A DNA stretch of 64,000 bases. It comes from JAQUOA01 sp037443785 (GTDB taxonomy: Bacteria > Bacteroidota > Ignavibacteria > UBA10030 > UBA8401). The DNA lies in assembly GCA_037443785.1 (NCBI GenBank), contig JBBINR010000005.1, positions 62,001 through 126,000 of the forward strand, written 5' to 3'. This document shows, piece after piece, positions 1 to 8,787 of the stretch. Under the pieces are notes generated by a model, which was given only the letters and a program-made list of their open reading frames with translations, was not told where the DNA came from and made no database searches. Made by a program: the position numbers and the translations under genes. Numbering within the stretch: position 1 is the stretch's first letter; the number at the start of each line of letters is the position of its first letter.

Positions 1-548
1 AAAATTTTTTGTAAAAGTTGGATCCGGTCAACCACCTTGCCGCTTTCGTTTATCAACGATGTTGCTTTGGATACGAGCTCTTCGGGAAATTCCGACTGAT
101 TCACATTGATACCAATGCCGAGAATAACCTTTTCAATTCCAGATTTTCGTGCGTTGGTTTCGAGAAGCATTCCGCTTACTTTTTTTCCATTAATTAGGAT
201 GTCGTTAGGCCATTTGCAGCTTGGAGAAAGGGAAGTGGTTGCTTCAATCGCATCGGCAACTGCCAATGCGCCTGCAAACGTAATGAGTGAAATTTTTTGA
301 ACGTCAAATTCAGGATAAAAGATGAGAGAGAAAAGAAGATTCTTTTCCCTTTCAGCACTCCAATTTCGTTGAAGCCGCCCGCGACCTGCCGTTTGTTCTT
401 CGGCAATAATGATGGTTCCATGGGGAGCATGGTCTTTGGATAAAGATTTGGCGAAAGTGTTTGTAGAATCAATGGTATTGAACGCGAATACGGATTGTCC
501 AAAAAACTTTGTTTGAAGTCCTTTAACTATTGTATCTTTGCTGATCAT
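1..548 (-). CDS. birA: Biotin--[acetyl-CoA-carboxylase] ligase, N-terminal 182 codons (cut by left edge)
   Basis: Reading the complement from an ATG at 548 gives an open frame that runs off the left edge. It carries the biotin-protein ligase signature: GRGRLQRNW at about residues 55-63 (biotinyl-AMP binding loop), KWPND at 112-116 and GKKVSGMLLE at 121-130. The enzyme activates biotin with ATP and transfers it to the biotin carboxyl carrier protein in the cytoplasm. The catalytic domain begins almost at the start codon, so there is no N-terminal helix-turn-helix; this should be a monofunctional ligase, not the E. coli-type repressor. No good Shine-Dalgarno sequence precedes the ATG. It is divergent from dnaK with 244 bases between them. 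Confidence 0.9.
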   Translation of the reverse strand, partial: MISKDTIVKGLQTKFFGQSVFAFNTIDSTNTFAKSLSKDHAPHGTIIIAEEQTAGRGRLQRNWSAEREKNLLFSLIFYPEFDVQKISLITFAGALAVADAIEATTSLSPSCKWPNDILINGKKVSGMLLETNARKSGIEKVILGIGINVNQSEFPEELVSKATSLINESGKVVDRIQLLQKI

Positions 549-792
549 CTTGGTAAAGAAAGTAATCAATGCAAGGAAGGGAAGTCAAGAAAATTCTTCG
601 AATGCGACAAATTGTCAATTTTACGATAAATGTCAGAATTGCTCAAAATTTTTATGACAGCGTGGCACAGTCGCATAAACAAGGGTTTCATAACTCATTA
701 ATTTCGCCGATTTTTGATGGCATGATGGTTGCAAGGGTTATGTTAGATAAAATCAAAAAAACAACATACTATAAAGATAAGAGGTAAATACA
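549..792. other. Divergent birA/dnaK intergenic region
   Basis: This 244-base stretch separates divergent birA and dnaK. It holds the sigma-54-type element at 718-733. Further upstream are TGTCA at 613-617 and 631-635 and the inverted TGACA at 655-659; they could be activator half-sites but are short enough to be chance. I see no CIRCE element (TTAGCACTC-N9-GAGTGCTAA). A 72-codon frame (569-787) crosses the region but resembles nothing I know and overlaps the regulatory signals, so I do not call it a gene. Confidence 0.5.
718..733 (+). promoter_or_regulatory. Putative sigma-54 (-24/-12) promoter of dnaK
   Basis: The sequence TGGCATGATGGTTGCA matches the sigma-54 consensus TGGCACG-N4-TTGCW at all but one position (T for the sixth-base C) and keeps the obligatory GG-N10-GC spacing (GG at 719-720, GC at 731-732). 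Transcription would start near 744 and leave a leader of about 50 bases before the dnaK ATG at 793, where AGAGG serves as ribosome-binding site. The gene for sigma-54 itself lies at the right end of this window. That the site works is inference. Confidence 0.6.
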
Positions 793-2727
793 ATGGCTGG
801 AAAAATAATTGGAATTGATCTTGGAACAACCAACTCGGTTGTTGCGGTCATGGAAGGAAATGAACCTGTCGTTATTGCAAACTCTGAAGGTGCGCGGACA
901 ACTCCGTCGATCGTTGCATTTGCAAAAAATGGCGAACGGCTTGTCGGTCAGGCTGCAAAACGACAAGCAGTAACAAATTCGAAGAACACCGTTTTCTCTA
1001 TTAAAAGATTTATGGGACGCTTCATGAATGAAGTGAATGAGGAAATGAAGCTTGTTCCGTACGAAGTTGTTACTGGTGACAACAATACGTCACGCGTAAA
1101 GATCGGCGATCGTGTGTATTCACCGCCAGAAATTTCCGCAATGATTCTTCAGAAGATGAAACAGACCGCGGAAGATTATCTCGGACAAAAAGTAACTGAA
1201 GCAGTGATCACTGTTCCTGCATATTTTAATGATGCTCAGCGTCAAGCGACAAAAGAAGCCGGTGAGATTGCCGGACTAACTGTTCGTCGAATTGTGAACG
1301 AACCAACTGCCGCGGCACTTGCATACGGTTTGGATAAAAAGGGACACAATTCAAAAGTTGCAGTGTTCGATCTTGGCGGTGGAACATTTGATATTTCCGT
1401 ACTTGAACTCGGCGATGGCGTATTTGAAGTGAAATCGACCAATGGTGATACACATCTTGGCGGAGATAACTTCGATCAACGGTTGCTTGAATTCATTGCT
1501 GAAGAATTTAAAAAACAGGAAGGCGTCGATCTGTTAAAAGATCCGATGGCTTTGCAGCGTTTGCGCGAAGCAGCAGAGAAAGCGAAAATTGAATTATCGT
1601 CATCGATGCAGACGGAAATCAATCTTCCGTTCATCACGGCAACAGCAGATGGGCCAAAGCATTTGAACTTGAATTTGACCCGTTCAAAATTTGAACAGCT
1701 TGTGGATGATCTTTTAAAACGCTGCCTTGGTCCGACTGAGAAAGCGATAAAAGATTCCGGAATTGCTATCAATCAAATTGATGAAATTATTCTTGTCGGC
1801 GGGATGACACGTATGCCTGCGGTTCAAGAATTGGTGAAAAAGTTTTTCGGAAAAGAAGGTCACAAAGGAGTGAACCCCGATGAAGTTGTTGCGGTTGGTG
1901 CAGCAATCCAAGGTGGAGTTCTCGCCGGCGACGTTACGGATGTATTGTTGCTTGATGTTACACCGCTTTCGCTCGGTATTGAAACACTTGGCGGAGTGAT
2001 GACAAAACTTATCGATGCGAATACGACCATTCCAACTCGGAAGAGCGAAGTGTTCAGCACCGCGGCTGATAGTCAAACGTCAGTTGAAATTCATGTGCTG
2101 CAGGGTGAACGCCCAATGGCACTTGATAACAGAACACTCGGACGATTTCATCTGGATGGAATTCCACCGGCACCGCGCGGCATACCGCAGATCGAAGTTG
2201 CATTCGATATCGATGCGAATGGAATCATGCATGTTTCCGCAAAAGATAAAGCAACTGGAAAAGAGCAGAACATCCATATCACCTCTTCTTCAGGATTAAG
2301 CAAAGAAGAAGTTGATAAGATGAAAAAAGATGCTGATTTGCACGCGGCGGAAGACAAGAAAAAGAAAGAAGAAATCGAATTGAAGAATCAAGCCGATTCA
2401 CTTGTCTTCTCGACACGAAAACAAGTTACTGATCTTGGCGATAAAATTGATGCTGATACCAAGAAAAAACTTGAAGACGCAGCCGTGGCACTTGAAGAAG
2501 CGATCAAAGCAAACAGCGGTATCAAGGAAAAGATGGATGCCCTTAACGCAATCTGGAATGAAGCATCCACAAAGATGTACGAAGCGGCAAAACAAGCCGG
2601 ACCTCAACCCGGTCCTGACGCCGGTCAACAAAGCAGTTCAACCTCGCAAGGCGGACAGCAATCGGGCGGAAACGAAGGTGGTAAGAAAGTAGAGAATGCC
2701 GATTTCGAAGTTGTGGATGATAAGTAA
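793..2727 (+). CDS. dnaK: Molecular chaperone DnaK (Hsp70)
   Basis: A full-length Hsp70 of 644 residues, the usual size for bacteria. The ATPase domain shows the phosphate-1 motif GIDLGTTNS (7-15), EPTAAALAYG near 170-179 and the phosphate-2 motif DLGGGTFD (193-200). The hydrophobic linker VLLLDVTP is followed by the substrate-binding beta domain and an alpha-helical lid. A Gly/Gln/Ser-rich tail ends in FEVVDDK, the usual acidic terminus. It binds exposed hydrophobic segments of unfolded proteins in the cytoplasm with DnaJ and GrpE, neither of which is here. It stands alone between its own promoter and a strong terminator, and the sigma-54-type site upstream suggests unusual control. Confidence 0.98.
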   Translation: MAGKIIGIDLGTTNSVVAVMEGNEPVVIANSEGARTTPSIVAFAKNGERLVGQAAKRQAVTNSKNTVFSIKRFMGRFMNEVNEEMKLVPYEVVTGDNNTSRVKIGDRVYSPPEISAMILQKMKQTAEDYLGQKVTEAVITVPAYFNDAQRQATKEAGEIAGLTVRRIVNEPTAAALAYGLDKKGHNSKVAVFDLGGGTFDISVLELGDGVFEVKSTNGDTHLGGDNFDQRLLEFIAEEFKKQEGVDLLKDPMALQRLREAAEKAKIELSSSMQTEINLPFITATADGPKHLNLNLTRSKFEQLVDDLLKRCLGPTEKAIKDSGIAINQIDEIILVGGMTRMPAVQELVKKFFGKEGHKGVNPDEVVAVGAAIQGGVLAGDVTDVLLLDVTPLSLGIETLGGVMTKLIDANTTIPTRKSEVFSTAADSQTSVEIHVLQGERPMALDNRTLGRFHLDGIPPAPRGIPQIEVAFDIDANGIMHVSAKDKATGKEQNIHITSSSGLSKEEVDKMKKDADLHAAEDKKKKEEIELKNQADSLVFSTRKQVTDLGDKIDADTKKKLEDAAVALEEAIKANSGIKEKMDALNAIWNEASTKMYEAAKQAGPQPGPDAGQQSSSTSQGGQQSGGNEGGKKVENADFEVVDDK

Positions 2728-2757
2728 AAGGAACGATAGAATAGTACGCACAACACA

Positions 2758-2787
2758 AAGGCGAGGGAAACATCCTCGCCTTTTTAT
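2758..2787 (+). terminator. Rho-independent terminator after dnaK
   Basis: A 9-bp stem (AAGGCGAGG pairing with CCTCGCCTT), a 7-base loop and a T-run form a classic intrinsic terminator 30 bases after the dnaK stop. Confidence 0.9.
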
Positions 2788-2817
2788 TTAAAAACGAAAA
2801 CTCTTACAGGAGTTCAT

Positions 2818-4017
2818 ATGAAAGCGTTGATCGCAGACAAGCTTCCTCAGCACGTTATTGATGCATTATCAAAATTAGGTGTTGACGTTGTTGATAAACC
2901 GAAATTAAAAGCGGAGGAGCTCGCATCGGCAATTGGCGATGCAGAAATATTAGTTGTTCGTTCCACTGAAGTCCATGCCGATTGTATCTCAACGGCAAAA
3001 AATCTCTCGCTTATTATTCGCGCTGGTGCAGGCGTCAACAATATCGACATGAAAGCAGCGAATGCACGCGGAATTTATGTTTCCAACTGTCCCGGAAAAA
3101 ATTCAATCGCCGTTGCAGAACTTGCCATGGGACTTCTTCTCGCAATTGATCGCCGTATTGTCGATAATGCCGTCGATCTTCGCAATGGGAAATGGAATAA
3201 GAGTGAATATTCGAAAGCAGATGGTATTTTTGGAAAAACGGTCGGCGTTGTTGGCGTCGGACAAATTGGAAAAGAGTTTATCAACCGCGCAAAAGCATTC
3301 GGTCTTCATGTCGTCGCGTGGTCGCGATCGTTAACGCAGGAACTTGCCGACGAGTTAGAAATAGTTCGAGTGAATTCGATTAAAGAATTAGCAGCGCAAA
3401 GCGATATCGTTTCCATTCATCTTGCCTTGAAACCGGAAACGAAAAAGATCATCAGCAAAGAAATTATTGCTGTGATGAAACCCAATACAATTTTCTTGAA
3501 CACCTCGCGCTGGGAAGTTGTGGATGAAGACGCATTATATGAAGCGGCAAAAGCGGGGAAGATTCGTATCGGACTCGATGTCTTTTCCGGTGAGCCGGAA
3601 GATAAAACATCACCATTCACCAACAAACTTGCGACGCTGCCGAATGTGTACGGCACACATCACATCGGTGCATCAACGGAGCAAGCGCAAAATGCTATTG
3701 CCGAGGAAGTTGTTGCAATCATAAAGCAGTATAAAGAATTGGGAACGGTGAAGAACTGGGTAAACAAAGCAAAAGCCACTGCGGCCACTTATCAGCTTGT
3801 GATACGGCATTATGATAGACCCGGAGTGCTGGCAACAATTTTGAACAGCTTGAAAACAGAAAGCATCAACATTCAAGAAGTGGAGAATGTAATTTTTGAA
3901 GGGACGCAGACAGCAGTTTGCAGTTTGAAGCTCGAATCCAAACCAAGCGACTATACACTTGGAGTGATCAGATCGAGAACGCAGGAAGTGATTCAAGCGC
4001 AGTTGGTAAAGTTGTAA
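2818..4017 (+). CDS. serA: D-3-phosphoglycerate dehydrogenase, short form with ACT domain
   Basis: Oxidises 3-phosphoglycerate to 3-phosphohydroxypyruvate with NAD+, the first step of serine synthesis. At 399 residues it is the short form: substrate and Rossmann domains (GVGQIG at 146-151), then one ACT domain from about 327 (HYDRPGVLATILNSL), and no intervening domain. The expected catalytic residues are present: Arg231, Glu259 and His282 (HIGAST). Odd point: the Arg sits in NTSRWEVVDE where the family normally has NxxRG, so a Trp-Glu pair replaces the small residues next to the catalytic Arg. A good ribosome-binding site (AGGAG) lies 7 bases before the ATG. A related 2-hydroxyacid substrate is possible, but the ACT domain favours SerA. 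Confidence 0.9.
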   Translation: MKALIADKLPQHVIDALSKLGVDVVDKPKLKAEELASAIGDAEILVVRSTEVHADCISTAKNLSLIIRAGAGVNNIDMKAANARGIYVSNCPGKNSIAVAELAMGLLLAIDRRIVDNAVDLRNGKWNKSEYSKADGIFGKTVGVVGVGQIGKEFINRAKAFGLHVVAWSRSLTQELADELEIVRVNSIKELAAQSDIVSIHLALKPETKKIISKEIIAVMKPNTIFLNTSRWEVVDEDALYEAAKAGKIRIGLDVFSGEPEDKTSPFTNKLATLPNVYGTHHIGASTEQAQNAIAEEVVAIIKQYKELGTVKNWVNKAKATAATYQLVIRHYDRPGVLATILNSLKTESINIQEVENVIFEGTQTAVCSLKLESKPSDYTLGVIRSRTQEVIQAQLVKL

Positions 4018-4025
4018 AAAAAATG

Positions 4026-4104
4026 CGGCACCCCGAATCACAAAGTGATCACTTCGGGACTTGTTTCGGGGTCTATAAAGATGCTGAAACAAGTTCAGCA
4101 TGAC
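4026..4104. repeat. Interspersed palindromic (hairpin) repeat
   Basis: Several inverted repeats are nested here. CCCCGAA (4031-4037) can pair with TTCGGG (4053-4058) or TTCGGGG (4065-4071). AGTGATCACT (4044-4053) is a perfect palindrome. ATGCTGAA (4081-4088) pairs with TTCAGCAT (4094-4101). The reverse strand of the last unit reads MLNLFQHL, a spurious peptide I recognise as widely annotated in Bacteroidota-type genomes, which suggests a dispersed element. It may also act as a transcription attenuator after serA. Confidence 0.6.
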
Positions 4105-4134
4105 GAATAAAAATAGTGACTATTGCTATTAACT

Positions 4135-4356
4135 ATGACGGGAATAATTATTTGGGCTGTCTTGATTCTTTTGGCGATTGCATTGCTGTGGGCGATCATT
4201 TCCGGTAAGATGAAAAGCTCTGGAAACTTTGCTGCAACGTCTGGTTTTGCGGATATGCAGAACGAAGATAAACGGAATGCGATGGAAACACTCATCGAAG
4301 AAAAAGCGGGAAATATTAAGCATGAAGATAAAAACGGGGAGAAAGAGAAGCTGTAA
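4135..4356 (+). CDS. Small single-helix membrane protein, unknown function
   Basis: A 73-codon frame starting at ATG 4135; a TTG at 4123 would add four residues. The protein has one N-terminal transmembrane helix (IIIWAVLILLAIALLWAII, residues about 4-22) and a charged, Lys/Glu-rich cytoplasmic tail of about 50 residues. I do not recognise a family. It lies between the hairpin repeat and clpB, 51 bases before the latter and co-directional, so it may share the clpB transcript. The membrane helix with a hydrophilic tail argues for a real protein, but no strong ribosome-binding site is visible. Confidence 0.5.
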   Translation: MTGIIIWAVLILLAIALLWAIISGKMKSSGNFAATSGFADMQNEDKRNAMETLIEEKAGNIKHEDKNGEKEKL

Positions 4357-4407
4357 CTGTTTCCCATTCCAGTGGTGAATGAAATACGAAAGTGAGAAAA
4401 AGAAAAA

Positions 4408-7056
4408 ATGAACTTCAATAAATTTACCATCAAATCACAAGAAGCCGTGCAGAATGCGCAAGAGATCGCGACCAGCTACGGCAATCAAACCATTGAACCG
4501 GAACATTTACTTGCGGCGCTTGTTCAGGATGCGCAGGGAATTGTTACGCCCATTTTGCAAAAGCTTGGCGCGAACGATAATTACATCAAAATAAAAATCA
4601 ACGAAGTGATCGAGAAGCTTCCGAAGGTCAGCAACGCGCAAATGTATGCTTCAAACACATTGCAAAAAGTGTTTGAGCAGGCGCAAAAGGAAGCTGAAAA
4701 TCTTAAGGATGAATACGTCAGCACCGAACATTTGCTCCTTGCCCTGCTCGATCAAAAAAACAATGCCGGTGTGAAACTCTTGGTCGATCAAGGCGTGTCG
4801 AAGGATGGTGTTTTAAAAGCGTTAAAAGATGTCCGCGGAAGTCAGCGTGTGACCGACCAAAATCCGGAAGATAAATATCAAGCATTGCAGCGGTTCGGAC
4901 GAGACCTTAACAGTCTTGCGCGAAAAGGGAAACTCGATCCTGTCATCGGGCGCGAAGATGAAATTCGCCGCGTGCTTCAAGTCCTTTCACGACGGACAAA
5001 AAATAATCCTGTGCTGATTGGCGAACCCGGTGTTGGTAAAACGGCAATTGCCGAAGGACTTGCGCACAGAATTATTTCGGGCGATGTCCCTGAAAATTTA
5101 AAGACGAAAAGAATTGTCGCCCTCGATATGGCGGCGATGATTGCCGGCGCAAGTTTCCGCGGACAGTTTGAAGAACGAATGAAAGCTGTTTTGAAAGAAG
5201 TGGAAGATTCGAACGGCGAAATAATTCTTTTCATCGACGAACTTCACACACTTGTCGGTGCCGGCGCTGCGCAAGGCGCCGTTGATGCGGCGAACATGTT
5301 GAAACCTGCGCTTGCGCGTGGAGATTTGCGGGCAATCGGCGCAACGACTTTAAATGAATATCATAAGTATATCGAAAAGGATCCTGCGCTGGAACGTCGT
5401 TTTCAACCGGTGATGATTGACGAGCCATCAGTGGAAGATACCATTTCGATTCTTCGCGGACTGACGGAACGGTACGAAGTCCATCACGGCGTGCGCATCA
5501 CCGATGGAGCGATTGTCGCGGCCGCACAATTAAGTCATCGATATATCTCGGATAGATTTTTGCCCGACAAAGCAATCGATCTTGTTGATGAAGCCGCATC
5601 GAAACTCAGAATAGAGATTGATTCCCTCCCCGAAGAGCTGGATGATGTTGAGCGAAAAGTAAAACAATTGGAGATCGAACGCGAAGCGGTAAAAAGAGAA
5701 CTCACTGCGGAATACATTGATGAATCGGATCGTCTTGCAATAAAAAGCCATATTGAAGAAATCGAGAAAAGCCTTGCTGAGTGGAATGAAAAACGAACCG
5801 AATTGCGCACACATTGGGAAAACGAAAAGAAGCTTATTCAATCGATCAGAACAATGAAAGCGGAGATTGAACATGTAAAAGTTGAAGCCGACAAAAAAGA
5901 GCGTGAAGGAGATTTTGGGAAAGTTGCCGAATTACGGTATGGAAATCTTGCAACACTCGAAAAGAAATTAAAAGAAGCAACGGCACAGCTCGCGGATATT
6001 CAAAAGAGCCAGCGAATGCTCAAGGAAGAAGTTGACGCTGAAGATATCGCAGAGATTGTTTCGAAATGGACAGGAATTCCCGTGACGCGGATGCTGGAAA
6101 GCGAACGCACAAAACTGCTTCATCTTGAAGACAAAATTCATGAACGGATGGTGAATCAGGAAGAAGCGGTGAAAGCCATTGCCGATGCGATTCGACGAAG
6201 CCGCGCAGGATTGCAGGACGAGAAACGTCCGATCGGTTCGTTCATCTTTTTGGGAACAACGGGCGTCGGCAAAACAGAACTTGCACGTTCGCTCGCGGAA
6301 CTTTTGTTCAATGACGAAAACGCAATGGTTCGAATCGATATGAGCGAATACATGGAAAAATTTTCTGTATCCCGATTGATCGGTGCTCCTCCGGGATATG
6401 TCGGCTACGAAGAAGGCGGACAGCTCACCGAAGCTGTGAGACGAAAACCGTATTCAGTGGTGCTGCTGGATGAAATAGAAAAAGCGCATCCGGAAGTATT
6501 CAATGTCTTACTGCAATTGCTTGATGACGGACGATTAACCGATTCCCAGGGAAGAACGGTGAACTTTAAAAATACCATCGTCATTATGACATCGAATATG
6601 GGATCGCAACTCATTCAAGAACAGATGATGCAAATGCAATCGGATCAAGATTGGGAAAATGCTGTTGGGGATTTACGTACGCAACTGATCATGCTCCTGC
6701 GTCAGGCAATTCAGCCGGAGTTTTTGAATCGGATTGATGAGATAATTTTGTTCAAACCGCTGACGCGGGACGATATCAAGAAAGTAATTGATATACAATT
6801 ACGCAGAGTTGAGCAGTTGCTGAGTGCAAAGGAAATGTCAATTGTGGTGACCGAGGATGCGAAAGAATGGATTTCCCGACTTGGATATGATCCAATCTTC
6901 GGCGCACGTCCGTTAAAACGGGTCATTCAAAAACATATCATTAATATTCTTTCAGAGAAAATTCTTGCCGGAGAAATTACCGACGGTGATGCCATTGAGG
7001 TGAGTCTCAAAGGGGAAGGGCAATTGGAGTTCAGGAAGTTACTGCCTCATAATTGA
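4408..7056 (+). CDS. clpB: ATP-dependent disaggregase ClpB
   Basis: A Hsp100 disaggregase of 882 residues, slightly longer than the usual 860 or so. It has the Clp N domain (about 1-150), AAA module 1 with Walker A GEPGVGKT near 205-212 and Walker B FIDELHTL, a long coiled-coil middle domain (about 405-530), and AAA module 2 with GTTGVGKT near 615. The middle domain separates ClpB from ClpA and ClpC. It threads aggregated proteins through a hexameric pore and works with DnaK, encoded 1.7 kb upstream. The short C-terminal tail ends the reading frame just before a strong terminator. No heat-shock operator is obvious in the 51 bases upstream. Confidence 0.97.
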   Translation: MNFNKFTIKSQEAVQNAQEIATSYGNQTIEPEHLLAALVQDAQGIVTPILQKLGANDNYIKIKINEVIEKLPKVSNAQMYASNTLQKVFEQAQKEAENLKDEYVSTEHLLLALLDQKNNAGVKLLVDQGVSKDGVLKALKDVRGSQRVTDQNPEDKYQALQRFGRDLNSLARKGKLDPVIGREDEIRRVLQVLSRRTKNNPVLIGEPGVGKTAIAEGLAHRIISGDVPENLKTKRIVALDMAAMIAGASFRGQFEERMKAVLKEVEDSNGEIILFIDELHTLVGAGAAQGAVDAANMLKPALARGDLRAIGATTLNEYHKYIEKDPALERRFQPVMIDEPSVEDTISILRGLTERYEVHHGVRITDGAIVAAAQLSHRYISDRFLPDKAIDLVDEAASKLRIEIDSLPEELDDVERKVKQLEIEREAVKRELTAEYIDESDRLAIKSHIEEIEKSLAEWNEKRTELRTHWENEKKLIQSIRTMKAEIEHVKVEADKKEREGDFGKVAELRYGNLATLEKKLKEATAQLADIQKSQRMLKEEVDAEDIAEIVSKWTGIPVTRMLESERTKLLHLEDKIHERMVNQEEAVKAIADAIRRSRAGLQDEKRPIGSFIFLGTTGVGKTELARSLAELLFNDENAMVRIDMSEYMEKFSVSRLIGAPPGYVGYEEGGQLTEAVRRKPYSVVLLDEIEKAHPEVFNVLLQLLDDGRLTDSQGRTVNFKNTIVIMTSNMGSQLIQEQMMQMQSDQDWENAVGDLRTQLIMLLRQAIQPEFLNRIDEIILFKPLTRDDIKKVIDIQLRRVEQLLSAKEMSIVVTEDAKEWISRLGYDPIFGARPLKRVIQKHIINILSEKILAGEITDGDAIEVSLKGEGQLEFRKLLPHN

Positions 7057-7100
7057 GTCTTCCAATCGACGGTAAAATTTGTTAATGCTCTTTCAAAAAA

Positions 7101-7136
7101 AATCATCCATTGAGTTCGAATGGATGATTTTTTTTG
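7101..7136 (+). terminator. Rho-independent terminator after clpB
   Basis: AATCATCCAT (7101-7110) pairs with ATGGATGATT (7120-7129), preceded by an A-run and followed by a T-run, so it may work on both strands. The remaining bases up to 7320 are AT-rich and presumably hold the promoter of the next operon, but I see no convincing consensus. Confidence 0.88.
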
Positions 7137-7320
7137 TACTCCGGTCAATTTTGATCGACAAGATTTTACTTATGTAAAGTATTTGTGAATCAAGCTTTAC
7201 CGTCGCTTATTGCGGAAATTTTGGCGCTCACGTCAAAGTTTTAGGGTTGATTTCGCTCCTTCTTCTTTTTACATTGCACAACCGCATTATCATGTTTACA
7301 AATCTAAAGGTCTTGTTTGA

Positions 7321-8787
7321 ATGAATCTGATAACAGTTGTCATCCCGTTTTCCGATGAGCCATTATTTAGAACGACGATTCAGCAGTTTATCCATTCTTC
7401 GCTTGTGAAACAAATTATTATCCTGCACGGCGGAGAATTTTCCGGAACGTATGAAAAATCTATTGAACTTAAGGTCGATTCGTTGACTTCAGGCAAGACG
7501 ATCAATAGCATCATCAGAAAAGTTAAAACTGAATATTTTCTCTTCATCAATCAATCGCAATCGATTACGCTTAACCAGGCAGCATTGGAGCGATTCCTTC
7601 ACATTGCTAGCGATACGCATGCCGGAATGTTGTATTCTGATTTCTATGAAATTAAAGATGGTAAACGTTCTGAACATCCGACGATCGATTATCAACTCGG
7701 AAGCATACGGGATAATTTTGATTTTGGCGCGTTGATGTTTTTTTTCGTTCCTTCAGTCAAAAAAGCTTTGCGAAAATATGGGAGAATAGAAAATGTTCAT
7801 CACGCCGGGTTATATGACCTTCGGTTAAAAATATCGCTCGATCACAAAGTATTTCATATTCAAGAGCTGCTGTATACGAAAACAGAATCCGATATTCGGA
7901 AGAGCGGCGAAAAGCAATTTGATTACGTTGATCCGAGAAATTTGATCGTGCAGAAAGAAAACGAACTTGTTGCGACAAAACATTTGAAACATATTGGCGC
8001 ATACCTGAAGCCGAAATTTTCAACCCCTCCAAAGTTTACGGAATCATTTCCGGTCGAAGCCAGCGTCATTATTCCTGTGCGAAACAGGGAAAAAACCATT
8101 GCCGATGCCGTGAATAGCGTGTTGTCGCAAAAAACAAATTTTGAATTTAATGTCATCGTCGTGAATAATCATTCCACCGACAATACGTCCAATATTCTTA
8201 CTTGGCTTACATCAAAAGACTCTCGTGTAAAACATATTATTCCTGATCGTCAAGATCTTGGAATTGGCGGATGCTGGAATGAAGCGGTGTTGTCAGCCGA
8301 TTGCGGACGATATGCCGTGCAGTTGGATTCCGATGATCTGTATGGAGGATCCGATACGCTTCAAAAAATTGTCGACTTTTTTCATAAAGAAAAAGTTGCG
8401 ATGGTCATCGGCTCCTACACGTTGGTAAATGCCAATCTTGAGCCGCTTCCCCCCGGACTGATTGATCATAAAGAATGGACATCGAACAATGGGCGAAACA
8501 ATGCGCTGCGGATAAACGGATTAGGTGCACCGAGAGCATTCAATACTGGATTATTGCGAACAATTCTGCTTCCTAATACAAGTTATGGTGAAGATTATGC
8601 CGTTGCACTGCGACTCTCACGAGAGTATCAAATCGGGCGTATTTACGAATCGCTCTACAATTGCCGCCGATGGGAAGGGAATACTGACGCTGCTTTACCA
8701 ATTGACAAAATCAATCGTAACGATTATTATAAAGATAAAGTTCGAACGATTGAAATTATGGCAAGAATATGGAAAAATAAAAAGTGA
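7321..8787 (+). CDS. Family 2 glycosyltransferase with two GT-A-like halves
   Basis: The 488-residue protein has a typical GT2 domain in its second half. VEASVIIPVRNREKTI (from about 245) is the nucleotide-binding start, and LDSDDLYG near 335 is the DxD-type metal/UDP site. The first 200 residues look like a diverged second GT-A fold (ITVVIPFSDEP at the N-terminus and MLYSDFYEI near 105, where a DxD might sit). There are no transmembrane helices, so it acts in the cytoplasm or at the membrane face. It opens the salvage operon and overlaps the next gene by GTGA. The substrate cannot be told; a role in glycan or envelope polymer synthesis is inference. Confidence 0.75.
   Translation: MNLITVVIPFSDEPLFRTTIQQFIHSSLVKQIIILHGGEFSGTYEKSIELKVDSLTSGKTINSIIRKVKTEYFLFINQSQSITLNQAALERFLHIASDTHAGMLYSDFYEIKDGKRSEHPTIDYQLGSIRDNFDFGALMFFFVPSVKKALRKYGRIENVHHAGLYDLRLKISLDHKVFHIQELLYTKTESDIRKSGEKQFDYVDPRNLIVQKENELVATKHLKHIGAYLKPKFSTPPKFTESFPVEASVIIPVRNREKTIADAVNSVLSQKTNFEFNVIVVNNHSTDNTSNILTWLTSKDSRVKHIIPDRQDLGIGGCWNEAVLSADCGRYAVQLDSDDLYGGSDTLQKIVDFFHKEKVAMVIGSYTLVNANLEPLPPGLIDHKEWTSNNGRNNALRINGLGAPRAFNTGLLRTILLPNTSYGEDYAVALRLSREYQIGRIYESLYNCRRWEGNTDAALPIDKINRNDYYKDKVRTIEIMARIWKNKK

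Noticed and set aside
194..502. 102-codon minus-strand frame at the left edge
   Set aside because: A shadow of the real birA frame, which carries the biotin ligase motifs in a different frame on the same strand.
661..674. TGGCAC at 663-668 as a second sigma-54 site
   Set aside because: The -12 half (TTGC) is missing at the required distance.
569..787. 72-codon frame between birA and dnaK
   Set aside because: No recognisable motif, no good ribosome-binding site, and it covers the sigma-54-type promoter and leader of dnaK.
3673..4101. 142-codon reverse frame starting MLNLFQHL
   Set aside because: It starts in the hairpin repeat and then runs antisense through serA; a familiar spurious product of this repeat.
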